From the NCBI GenBank assembly GCA_964247055.1, contig OZ176055.1, positions 2,294,001 to 2,358,000 of the forward strand: a DNA stretch of 64,000 nt, given 5' to 3'. Made by a program: the position numbers and the translations under genes. The notes under the pieces are model-generated. The model ran no database searches. It was given only the letters and a program-made list of their open reading frames with translations, and was not told where the DNA came from. How positions within the stretch are numbered: position 1 is the stretch's first letter; each line of letters starts with the position of its first letter. Source of the stretch: Paragordius varius (Eukaryota; Nematomorpha). Positions 1 to 10,889 of this stretch are shown one piece after another.

Positions 1-598
1 TTTAAGAGTTTGGCTGGCAATCATATTTTGACTCTCATCCTGGAAGATGTAAGATATTGCCGTAATCACAGGTAATGTAGTGTTAACTAAAAAATCACGT
101 TCAAGACCCCGACCATACACTATGAGTCCTATTTCAACATTTTCTGCAAGCAGTGATATATATTTTCATGTGTATTTTTTTCAAAACAAATTTAGCTATA
201 TATGAAAACTTTATAATAAAAATGAAAATTTCGCTTTTTTTTATATTATATACAGCGTGCTAATACTAACCGAGGCTTTTGGATAGATATCCATTCAGGA
301 ACAATAGGCAAGAAAGAATAGTAATTGATGGCATTTTCCGATTAAAAATAGCGAGAAATAAAATTTCAAAAGTATTTTTTATTAAAACTTAGTGCTATAT
401 ATACATATAAATGAATATACGATTGATTGTTGAAGCAAAATGTTGACGTCTGTATTTTTTAGTAATGTGTAAAACAACATTGAAAAACAACATTTACAGG
501 TAGTATATTTAGTTATAAACATATCGCCGTATAACAATATAACTCCATTTAGATTTCGATTTTTTACTGATTGATTAGTTATACCAGCTAAGCTATAT
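1..598. repeat. Left arm of a large palindromic repeat
   Basis: This stretch recurs in inverted orientation at 1353-1557 and 6288-6682. Examples are GTTTGGCTGGCAATCATATT at about 8 against its complement near 6660, and the block around 490-598 (a CGCCGTATAACAATATAACT core) against 1353-1480. The window begins inside the arm, so the outer end of the element is not seen. No coding sequence is visible. The family is not recognised; long inverted arms around a short loop suggest a foldback or MITE-type DNA element. Confidence 0.75.
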
Positions 599-839
599 TA
601 TTAGGGGCTGATAAATTAAAGTTAGATATTTAATGTCTATAAAAATAGAAAACTGGTAATTTTTATTGCGTGTGTGAGTCAGAAACGTTCTGTTTATAAT
701 TTATTAGTATTTGGCATTCACCAATTTTTTGGATATTAAATTTAGGTATGTAAATATTTATCTGGGAAAATTAATTATCTTATTTTTAAATACAATAAAA
801 AATCAATAAGCAATAATAGTTCAAAACTCGTGTATTTTA

Positions 840-1180
840 ATATGTTATTTTTCCTTTTATTAACGATTATATATATAATTTTACAGTAGCGTATGGAGTA
901 AAAAATTGTTAGTGCAAAATAAAATAAAAAAACACTTTTTAAAAAAAAACAGGGGGATATTATGGATAGTTTATACAAAATTAGGGGACATTGATATATG
1001 TAAAAAGTGCGCATTTTTTTAAATTAAAAATAAGTGTAACATAATTTCCCAGATAAAAAAGTTAAATTTTTATTTCATGGTAGAATTATATAAATTACAC
1101 CGTATGGTGAATAATAATCTCGTATGTTAAAATAGAAATAGAGAATGCAATTGTTTAATTAAATACATTAGTGTTTTAAA
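840..1180. repeat. Dispersed repeat S, copy 1 (loop of the palindrome)
   Basis: The sequence GTAGCGTATGGAGTAAAA, followed by TTGTTAGTGCAAAAT, a GGGGGATATTAT block and a TAATTTCCCAGAT block, recurs at 17400-17704 and 22009-22300. This copy is uninterrupted where the other locus carries a 4.3-kb LINE-bearing insertion, so it serves as an empty-site paralogue. No protein is supported; the short open frames here are low complexity. The rest of the loop, 599-839 and 1181-1352, shows nothing but AT-rich sequence, plus a solo TTAACACTTGGATACAAC end near 1333. Confidence 0.6.
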
Positions 1181-1352
1181 ACTATATGGAACTGTATACT
1201 ACAATTATACAAAATAATAAAAATAACTTGCTTTTCTCGATCTATTAAAAACTGAATATGCGTGGGGTGAAAAATAAACGTATTTTTAAAATTTGGGATT
1301 TTTTGTATTAAAAAAATTACAACAGTTTACTTGTTAACACTTGGATACAACA

Positions 1353-1565
1353 TATAGCTTAGCTGGTACAAGACTAATCAATCAGTAAAAAATCTAAATC
1401 TAAATGGAGTTATATTGTTATACGGCGATATGTTTATAACTAAATATACTACCTGGACATGTTTTTCAATGTTGTTTTACACATTACTAAAAAATACAGA
1501 CGTTAGTTAGATTACAACATTTTGCGTAAACAATCAATCGTATATCCATTTATTTGTATATATAG
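1353..1565. repeat. Right arm of the palindrome, inner part
   Basis: This is an inverted copy of about 395-598. It stops abruptly at the hAT-type insertion beginning at 1566 and resumes at 6288. Its last eight bases, ATATATAG at 1558-1565, are the left target-site duplication of that insertion. Confidence 0.75.
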
Positions 1566-2132
1566 TAATGTGACCAGATCGGCTGTTTTTCGCAGTACAG
1601 TACTGAATTTTCAGAAAAAAAACTGCGACTGTACTGCGCCCACTTTTATACTGCTTTTTGAAATTAAAAAAAATCAATTTTTATAAATATATATTAATTA
1701 CCTTTTATTTATTCAAAAAAATTATTTTAGAATTTGATATAGTATCCACTGTAAAATAACCTCATAATTTGTAAAGAAAGTGTTCATTTTTCGGTAAAAA
1801 ACTAAGATTGGCCTATTTTTAATCGGTTAATATTTATTTTCTGCTCGAATTTACATAAAATTGGATTTTGGATCGGTGAGTCTGCTTATGATCAGCCTTT
1901 CGCGCAGTGGTGAAACTATAAATTACGGGCTCCACAGTAAGATTCAGGTAATGGCTCTTTCACCCAGGGCTTTCAAAAGAGGTGCCTCAATATTTAATTA
2001 AAAAATAAAATAATGATATTTTAATAAATGTTTTAATAAGTTTAGAAAGTTCATTTTTTATTATAATTATCAAACGGAAAATTGTGTAGAAATTGTTATT
2101 CCTGTAACATTTTATTTAAAATTTATTAAATA

Positions 2133-3934
2133 CTAGCGTAAATCTCGTGCTGCTACGCAGCTCGAGGAAGTCCTTCGGACTTCTGGGGGGGGGGGGGGGT
2201 TATTTGAAAAAAGGGACAATAAAATGATCCACATATGTGGATTATTTCGAAACATTATTTAATAGCTATGATCTCATAGGAATTATAATACGGTGCATTC
2301 ATACATTGATTGTTTACTTGAGGGAAAAATAGATTTAAAAAAATATTTATACGTATGATAGAAACTCCTTACTCAGCAGCTATCATCATAGAAACGCTTG
2401 ACTAAAATTTTTGCCTTTTAACAGGGAATATGTAGAATTTAATGAATTTTTACGGTCTCATACCTAGGGCGAAAAATCGATTTAAAAAATTATTTTTGTG
2501 GACTTTGTTTTTTGAAAAAAATGGCATTTTACCGGGGGAGCGGGTAAAAAGAGGGCCTAAATCAAAAAAGTGACTCGACTATGTTCGACGCAATCGAAAA
2601 TAAGTAAACAAAAATTATATTTGAAATTGAATGGTCCAACACGTTCTCCGGAAAATTGTCTCAAAGACACGATTTTTGTGGACTTCTGTTTTCAAAAATA
2701 ACCCGTTTTTCACACGGGGTGGGCCCGAACTCGGGGCCTATTTGAAAAAAAGGGGCGAAGCTATTGTCGGAGCATTCATTAATGATTATATTTTTTCGAA
2801 GTTTGGATTTGAATGGGTCTACCGGTTTTCCTGTACCAGATCACAAAGCCAGCATTTTCCTTTTTTATAAATATATAGATTACCATAAATAATGTATTAA
2901 TATCCATATATCTTTTAACATGCTATACATATGATAGATACTCCTTACTCAGCATCTATCATCAAAGAAACGCTTGACTAAAATTGTTGCCTTTTAACAG
3001 GCAATACGGAAAAACCTTCTCGAATTTTTAGAGTCTCATACCTTGGGTAAAAAAATACAATGAAAAAATTATTTTTGTGGACGTTTTTTTTGAAAAAAAT
3101 GACATTTTACGGGGGTAGCGGGTAAAAAGAGGGCCTAAATCAAAAAAGTGAGTAGACTATGTTCAGCGCGATCAAAAATAAGTAAACAAAAATCATATAT
3201 GAAATTGAATGGTCCAACACGTTCTCCAAAAAATTGACTCAACCCATTTTTCACACGGGGTGGGCCCGAACTGGGGACCTAATTCCAAAAAAGGGCGAAG
3301 CTATTGTCGGGGCATTCATTAATGATTATATTTTTTCGATGTTTGGATTTGATTGGGTTCACCGGTTTTCCGGAAACAGATCACAAAGTTACATGAAAAA
3401 TCGGTTTTTAGCGGGTAGCTCCTTACCCAGCAGCTATCATCATAGAAACGCTTGACTAAAATTTTTGCCTTTTAACAGGGAATATGTAGAATCCTTAATG
3501 AATTTTTACGGTCTCATACCTAGGGCGAAAAATCGATTTAAAAAATTATTTTTGTGGACTTTGTTTTTTAAAAAAAATGGCATTTTACGGGGGGAGCGGG
3601 TAAAAAGAGGGCCTAAATCAAAAAAGTGACTCGACTATGTTCGGCGCAATCGAAAATAAGTAAACAAAAATTATATTTGAAATTGAATGGTCCAACACGT
3701 TCTCCGGAAAATTGTCTCAAAGACACGATTTTTGTGGACTTCTGTTTTCAAAAAAAAAACCGTTTTTCACACGGGGTGGGCCCTAACTGGGGGCCTATTT
3801 GAAAAAAGGGCGAAGCTATTGTCGGGGCATTCATTAATGATTATATTTTTTCGAAGTTTGGATTTTAATGGGTCTACCGGTTTTCCTGTACCAGATCACA
3901 AAGCCAGCATTTTCCATTTTTATAAATATATAGA
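2133..3934 (-). mobile_element. Helitron, copy 1 (non-autonomous)
   Basis: Read on the minus strand, the element begins A|TCTATATATTTATAAAA at 3934 and ends with a 10-bp-class hairpin (CTCG.GCTGC-GTA-GCAGC.CGAG), an 11-nt spacer and CTAG at 2133, followed by T. A 5' TC, a 3' CTRR preceded by a hairpin, and insertion between A and T without duplication are the classical Helitron terminus. It has no Rep/helicase frame. Its body is built of repeated units: the motif GACTAAAAT.TTTGCCTTTT recurs at 2400, 2975 and 3454. A G15 tract lies at 2185-2199. The small open frames of 73-83 codons are repeated with the units and are not convincing genes. Confidence 0.8.
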
Positions 3935-4210
3935 TTAAATTATATTAAATTTCAATTAACATCAAATTCTATATAATTAACAATATTGTACAAGTAATTG
4001 AAATAAAATGGATAAAAAGCTTATTTTTTGAGTTACTATAGAGCCTTCTCAACACGTATTAAGATGTATGATTTTAATTTTGGATAGGGCCTTATTTAAA
4101 AATAGTGGTAATCTACTCTATATGGCTAAACTTTACACACGAGGGAGGGCAAGTGTAAATGCAAAATGTTTTTGATATTAATCAGCCATGATGACATATG
4201 ATTTCAAAAT
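3935..4210. repeat. Inverted-repeat partner of 7395-7665
   Basis: The sequence around CTCTATATGGCTAAACTTT at about 4115 and TTTTTGATATTAATCAGCCAT near 4170 reappears as its reverse complement at 7395-7665. The two copies are diverged by small indels and substitutions. One lies inside the hAT-type element and one outside, so these are two separate insertions of the same family. Its identity is unknown. Confidence 0.6.
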
Positions 4211-4639
4211 AACCCTTTTTTCCTATTAAAAAAATAAGAGTTTTTTACGTTTTCTACATTCATTAGGTGAAAGGAATTATATTTCTTAATACTTTTCCTA
4301 AACTTTAATTTTTATTAGTTTTTTTATTTTTAGCATAAACAAATTTGAGATATTTTGTTACTAAGGCTTTAAGATAAAACAAAACCATTTTTCTAAATTC
4401 GATGATTGTGAACTTTACTGAAGTTTCAGAATTTTAATTTAAAGGTTGGTTGCAAATTTAGGTGAATTTTCATAAAAAACATAATTTTTATTTAATATAA
4501 ATTTGAAAACGAACGAATTTAATCGAAATTCTAATAGAAAGGCTTATCGAATTATATATATAAAATGTTATGACATCTCAACCGTTTACATCGTATCCAT
4601 CATGCTCAAAATAGTATGAAATATGCTTCAACAAAAATT

Positions 4640-4990
4640 AGATTTTTGAAAGTATGCATTTTTTAATATATTTAGTTGATATCAAAAATTAGCACATATT
4701 TAAAATTATTGCACAATGTCGGAATTTTTGCGTTTATTTTAAGAGATCAGTCCATTTTAAAAGAGCCAAAAAAAATTTTCAGAGCCCCATCTAAAAATTT
4801 AAAATTTTTAAAAATATTTATGTGTAGTTTATGTTATATTTTAGTGATATTTTTTGAAATAAAGCATTTAGCCTTCACCAAAAAAATGTTTGAAAAAATT
4901 GCGCACTTTTTGCAATTTTATACGGAGCACTTACCACAAAAGTGTAAATAACTTTCTTTAATAATCGTAAAGGTTATAACCAAAAGCACC
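4640..4990. repeat. Degenerate dispersed repeat D (fragment)
   Basis: A block with AAAGCATTTAGCCTTCACC at 4861, followed by a G-AGCACTTACCA stretch and AAAGTGTAAATAAC, matches 48070-48190 and, more weakly, 40730-40830. It contains a 91-codon open frame, but that frame is not preserved in the other copies, so I do not call a gene. Nothing else is recognisable from 4211 to 4639. Confidence 0.45.
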
Positions 4991-6287
4991 ATAAGAATCC
5001 TGTTTTCTTATCAGAATATATATGTGTTCATATAATAACACTAGACAACAAATTTAAACTTTTTTTAACTGCCATTCTTCTAAATTTAAAATTTATTTCA
5101 TTAAAGTACATAATTAGTATATCTGATAAGAAAATTGGTCTAGCATGGAAGAATTTTTTTATATTAGAGTTTATCGATAATTTTTGGCCCCGATTTCACA
5201 TTAAATTCGAAATATCGAAAATTAAAAGTTTTAGATATGAAGCCATGTATATTATATCATTCGAAAGAGCGCAAAAAACTGCATCTTTTAAATGGTATTA
5301 AGTCATTTAAATCAATCGGATGTAAAAGTTATTTGGATTTAAATGGTCGAAATTTTCAATCCTTAAATAAGTCAAGAATTTTCACAGACAAACTAATTTG
5401 AAAATCATATAAATTATTTTAATATAATTATTAAGGTTATATTAATATTTAATTTTAAAAAAATGTTTGAAAAAGCTTTTGGTTTGCTTTTTTAATAAAA
5501 ATTATTTATCATTAATATTTTACCTAGTGGATACTAAAATGCATAGTTATAACTGTAAATTAATTCACACAATGGCTATAAAAGATCAAAAATACCTTAA
5601 ACTTTGTTTTTATCTTTAAAATTTCGAAATTATCAGCCTTATAAAGAAAATAAATTAATATTGATGAGATGGTAATTTTTAAAACACAAAAAACTTAAAA
5701 ATGGTTGTTTTGAATGACATAAAAGCAATTAAAAAATGTTTTAATCAAAAAAACTTTCTTGTGTTATCTTTTTTGGACATTGATCACCATTTAAACATAG
5801 TTTGAGCTATTTTCATCCATTAGTTTTTAAAAATATAATAATTAAAAAAATGCTCTCGCTTCGCGCGTTTGTCGCTCTTTGTGTCCAATATTAACTGTCG
5901 ATGTAATATATTAGTATGCATTTTATAAAGTTTTTATTACTCTTTCGAATGATATATTACAAATGGGCATTACTTGTATATTTTTATAGAAAAATATTTT
6001 TTAGTAAAATTTTGATAAAGAGGGCGCATAATCAAAAAAAAACAAATTATACAAAATTCTTCCAACTAGTTATAATTTTTATTTCAGATTTACTGTTAAA
6101 ATGATACTAAATATCAGAAAATTCAAAAAACTCGAGTGGCAGAAAAATTTGTTGTCCAGTGTAATTCATCATAATATCTTTTTGTAGAAACTGTAATATA
6201 CCACACCGATGGTGTACAAACAATCAAAGTATGTTTTAATTCTGTACTGCGTCAAGGTTCAAAATATCTGGTCACATTAATATATAG

Positions 6288-6682
6288 CACTAAGGTTTAA
6301 TAAAAAATACTTTTAAAATTTTATTTCTCGCTATTTTTAATCGAAAAATGCCATCAATTATTTTTCTTTCTTGCATAATGTTCCTGAATGATCTATCCAA
6401 AAGCCTCGGTTAGTATTAGCACGATGTATATAATATAGAAATAAGCGAAATTTTCATTTTTATTATAAACTTTTCACATATAAGTTAAATTTGTTTTTAA
6501 AAATAAACTTTATGCAAAATATAAATCACTGCTTGCAGAAAATGTTGTAATAGGACTCATAGTGTATGGTCGGGGTCTTGAACGTGATTATTTAGTTTAC
6601 ATTACCTGTGGATAATATTACGGCAATATCTTACATCGTCCAGGATGAGAGTCAAAATATAATTGCCAGCCAAACTCTTAAA
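6288..6682. repeat. Right arm of the palindrome, outer part
   Basis: This is the inverted copy of about 1-395 (for example GGACTCATAGTGTATGGTCG near 6555 against its complement near 120). It ends where the window's first base would pair, and the element may extend further on both sides. After it, 6683-7394 is AT-rich with no supported feature. Confidence 0.75.
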
Positions 6683-7394
6683 AAAGTATGTTAATTTTAT
6701 ATTATAACGCTATGATTTGAGTAAATTTCGGTGTTAGTAATGCATACCGTTAGAACTTTAAAATTAATTAAGCAGGCAGCCACTTTTTGTCACACTAATG
6801 TATTGACTAAACCTTAACTTTATATTTGTCCTATTATATCTGCTGCTTAACAATAATAAATCATTCTGTATGTACCTCAATTTTTAAAGTTTCCTTTAAC
6901 CCATAAGAAAAGTTTTTTTAGTCCCATGAAATTTACTACGGATGCTGGATTCCATTTATTTAAATTTTGACTTTTGTATTGAAACTGTAAAAGTTTAAAA
7001 TTTAAATTTTGTAAACATAAATTTTTTTGTTGTGTATTGATAAAAACAACATAAATTTTATGACCAGCGATTCCGACTTCTCAACCATAATGCATTTCTT
7101 TTTAATTGCTAATTTATTATATTTTATAATGAGACACGATGTGCTACATATTCTTGATTATTTTTCAGAAAACATTTATTTACTGTCCGATTTCCAAGAT
7201 TGGGGTTCTATAAAATTGGTATAACATTCAGAAAAAGATTTTACAGCTTCGGGATTTCTGAAATTTGGTAAAATAAAAAATACTCCATTTATTTTTTTGT
7301 TAATGTATTAATTTTATTTATATTATAGCGCCATTTGAGAGCTTCAGTAAGTGTTTATCAATTCAAAATCGTAATATACATATATATATTATAT

Positions 7395-7665
7395 TACTAT
7401 GGCTGATTAATATCAAAAACATTTTTTATTTACACTTGCCCTACCCCGAGTAAAAAGTTTAGCCATATAGAGTAATTATTAATGATCACCACTATTTTTT
7501 AAAAAAGCTCCAATTAAAAATTAAATCGTACATATTTTAACGGTTGAAAAGGCTTTAAGACCAGTCAAAAGATAAGTTTTCATCCATTTTATCTCAAATA
7601 TTTTTACAATATTGTAATTATATATGAATGTTAATTCATTTAAATATAATTTAAAGGGGTTTGCG
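7395..7665. repeat. Inverted-repeat partner of 3935-4210
   Basis: It contains CTGATTAATATCAAAAACAT and GTTTAGCCATATAGAGTAAT, the complements of motifs at 4115-4190. The two copies are diverged. From 7666 to 8214 I see only AT-rich sequence without support for a gene. Confidence 0.6.
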
Positions 7666-8214
7666 GATACCAATCTATGTATGTTTCACCTTAATCGTAT
7701 AGAGGAGGGTAAAATCATTGTATTTAAAGTTATTTATATCTTGGCCTAATTTCACAAAAATTTAACCATAGGTTTCATAACTGTGGTATTAAGTTTCACA
7801 AAAGATAATTTCGGTGTTTTTTACACCTTTTAGCTTGCTAAAAATCCACCCTGTAACAATATGTGTTTAGATAAGCATATCAACCGCGAACCTTAAAACA
7901 AACATTTTAAGCATTAACCAAATTTTATGGCATCTTGGAATAAAGTTTCATCATTTTCAATCATTATAATTGTTGAATGTAATTTTTTAATTGTGGATAA
8001 TAACGTCAATAAAGTTGGTTCGATCGCCTTTTACTTGCTAGAAACGTTTCTTTGTTGTAAAAGTTATTTGACATTTATAATAATTTAAATATGTATTTCA
8101 CTTATAATCAATGTATATACTATTTAAACACATCAAAAAACTAATGTACATTAAATTGTTAGATTGCACGTTATAGTAAGGAGCACATTGGCTTAACACT
8201 TCATTACTATAGCA

Positions 8215-8710
8215 GTTGTTTGTCCTATTTGGGTAGTTTAATACCCTACTCGATTTCAATAAACTACAGGTTTAAAAGTTATTTTGGTTACAATTAAATT
8301 ATTAAACAATGTTTCCTAAATTATAAAAAAGTATATATTTTTTTACAGTTTTAATACTTCTAGCGTCTAAAATTGGTATAGTTTCAAACCACATAATCAA
8401 ACAGCTGATATTAAAATGAAAATATATCAGATTTTTTCTAATAACAGGTTCCTAAGAGCTTAATTTATAATTTACATTTAACCATAATATACGTTTGCCT
8501 GTGCTTTATTAAAAAATGCAAAAATTGACGTCAAAAAAGTTCGAGATGATAATTTTTACGATACATTTTTTTCAGAAAAAAATTTCCATAATACGCCTAA
8601 AAGGCTAAAAAGCATATATTTAAATTATTTAAACTTGAGATCTTCTAGGTAAAACTACCCAAAAGGTGATGTAGATTTTAAATAGAAAAAATTCTATTTG
8701 AATTTTATCT
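8215..8710. repeat. Degenerate dispersed repeat E
   Basis: It shares short blocks with 37850-38430, such as AACCATAATATAC followed by a G-rich turn, TCTA-AG-GTCTAAAATTG, and a TTTGTCCTA terminus. Copies are strongly diverged. Nothing coding is visible. The flanking stretch 8711-9019 also holds no supported feature. Confidence 0.4.
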
Positions 8711-9019
8711 ATTATTAACTGAACTTGACAATATAATGTAATTATCAATGAATAAATTTGTTTTTATTTGCATCTACAGATATTACAACGACTTTAACAC
8801 GTCAAGGTTGGATTTGAAACACCAAAGTTTAATGGCACCTCTAAATATTTAGCTATTGTGATCGATAAACAAACAAAACAGATTTTGGTTAATCAAACGG
8901 TATCAAATATTTAAACATACGCAGTATTATGTTTTTGTCATATTATAAATATAATTTATATGGGTATTTTAACTTGTTATAAGGAAAAAAAGTTAATTTG
9001 AAAGAAAGTATGAATTTAT

Positions 9020-9580
9020 TAACATTTGGATACAACACATTTATTTTAGTCTTTCGATTCGAATCGGGGTGGTTGGATACCCCAAGCCTGTCTAACATTA
9101 AATACTTTAAAAAATATGGAAAGAATTGAAACCATGGCAAAATTTTTCACTTATATAACATTTAATGAACTATAATATTAAAAAAATTATTTAAAAATAC
9201 TTGATATTACTTATTTTAAGCTTAAACACGAAGGTAAAAATTTAGTCAGCGTGACATGTGTACATTGGCTAAATTAAAAAATAATACAAAATAAACCACT
9301 TTGTCTTATTCTATCATTGTTAGATTTAAATAAAAATTAGCTTCAATTTTACCTTTAAAATTAAATGAAATGCAATAATTATCTAAAATAAAAATGGCCT
9401 CGAAGTTTGATATGGAACTATGTTTTCAAAACGAATTTATATTTAGATATTTTGGCTTATTTATATAACTTTTATTAGGATAGAAGCATATTTAATTGGG
9501 ACCGTTTCCTTCAATAGTTTTTGAAAAATATTAACTAAGTTTAGGGGTATTTAAATAGCCCAATTAGAATCAAGTGTTAA
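9020..9580 (+). mobile_element. TTAA-type MITE, copy M1
   Basis: The element runs from TTAACATTTGGATAC at about 9020 to CAAGTGTTAA at 9580, so both ends carry TTAA followed by a shared CA(C/T)TTG inverted repeat. Just inside are inverted blocks built on TTCGATTC-AATTGGGGT and its ACCCCA partner. Related copies lie at 36331-36841, 36946-37515 and 41206-41787. TTAA targets are typical of piggyBac-type elements, so this may be a piggyBac-derived MITE. It is about 560 bp and non-coding. Confidence 0.6.
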
Positions 9581-9759
9581 TAGAAGGTAGGCAGCAAAAA
9601 TCCATATTACATTATTCCAAAGCCTAAAGCCTGGGAATAATAAATAACAAATCATTGTGATAATATTAAAATTATTATTGATTTGAATCAAATAACTTAT
9701 AATTACGTGAAAATTTAATATTTATTTTAGCTGTCATTTATTTGTATATTTAAAGTTTA

Positions 9760-10700
9760 TCCAATATATCGCGCTATTTAAGGCTTATATAAAAAATGTT
9801 TTTTGATAATTTTACCAAAGCGAAATTAAGGCGTAATAAACTTACGAAATAGCGGCAATACGACCCCAACTATGCTTTTATTGATGCTTACTGCTGATGA
9901 TTACAATTTTGTGGTAAGCGGCCCATTCAAAAAATGGCAAAATATGAGCACATTTTTCGTAATAACTTGTTTTTGATTAAGCTCAATGCTTCATTCCAAA
10001 AATATCAATATCATAAATTATTTATAAAAGCAAAACAATAATTTTATAATATTTTTTAAATGTGTTGAAAACGGGCTAGTTCTTTTAAAATAAACGAAAA
10101 TCCGGGATTGCGCGATAAACTTTTAAAATATATGCTTTGACAAAAAAAATTTTATTAAAATGTATATTTTTTACAAAAATTAAATTTTTAGCATAATTTA
10201 GTGGAAGCGTACTTTATACTATTTTAAATTATAATGGAAACGGTAAAAAAACGACTTTTTCTATATTATTTGATGATGCTAAACATTTATATTACTTCAA
10301 AATTTTGATTAAAATATTTGCCTTCAATTTTTGTCAAATCAAGTTATATTGATAAGATTTCAATTTTTAAAGTCAACGAACTTTTATAAAATTATGAGGT
10401 CATAGAAGTGTTTTGCATCATAAAATCTAAAAGCGTTTTTTTACCATTTCCATATGACTTAAAAGAGTATGAAGTACGCTTTTACAAAATTTTGCTAAAA
10501 ATTAAATTTTCTTAAAAGTATTTTAGTGAAAAAATTTTATTACAAAAAATGTGCTCAAATTTTGCCATTTTCTGTTATGGAGGAGTTATATATCACTCTT
10601 AAGCCCCAAAAAAGCACCATGATAATCCTGATACATATCAAAATATATTTATTTCATCAGTGTACTTTTTCATGATTTTGTACGCTATATTACCTTCTAA
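9760..10700. repeat. Degenerate dispersed repeat D (longer copy)
   Basis: This stretch has blocks in common with 47470-48190 and 55960-56420, including a GTACGCTTTTACAAAATTTT-like block near 10480 against a diverged form near 47815. It also has internal inverted similarity between about 10200 and 10500. It is AT-rich and non-coding; the hAT element inserts just downstream of it. Confidence 0.4.
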
Positions 10701-10889
10701 TACAAATTGACTCAGAAAAGATCTATCGAATCAATTTTATAATTTTTACTAAAACAAAAGCTGTTATTGTTGATGTCAATTTTGCCATTGATTTAGGCAT
10801 TTGGATTTAAAAACTCCCTAAATTAAAAAACTGAAGCGGTAGATCATTTCATTCATCTTGCATAGAATTATTTGTTATATCTTTTAAAT

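Larger units (their letters stand above)
1566..6279. mobile_element. Non-autonomous hAT-type DNA transposon with nested Helitron
   Basis: The element has perfect 14-bp terminal inverted repeats (TAATGTGACCAGAT at 1566, its complement ending at 6279). Perfect 8-bp direct repeats ATATATAG flank it at 1558-1565 and 6280-6287. A second inverted match, CGCAGTACAG, lies just inside both ends. Eight-base duplications and a TGACCAGA-like terminus are hAT features. No transposase frame is visible, so it is probably non-autonomous or decayed. It carries a Helitron at 2133-3934 and dispersed repeat blocks at 3935-4210 and 4640-4990. The stretches 1600-2130 and 5000-6240 hold nothing I can name. Confidence 0.75.

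Noticed and set aside
2631-3938. Repeated 73-83 codon open frames with a shared AIVGAFINDYIF segment
   Set aside because: They repeat only because the Helitron units repeat. The frames differ in start and end between units and no family is recognised.
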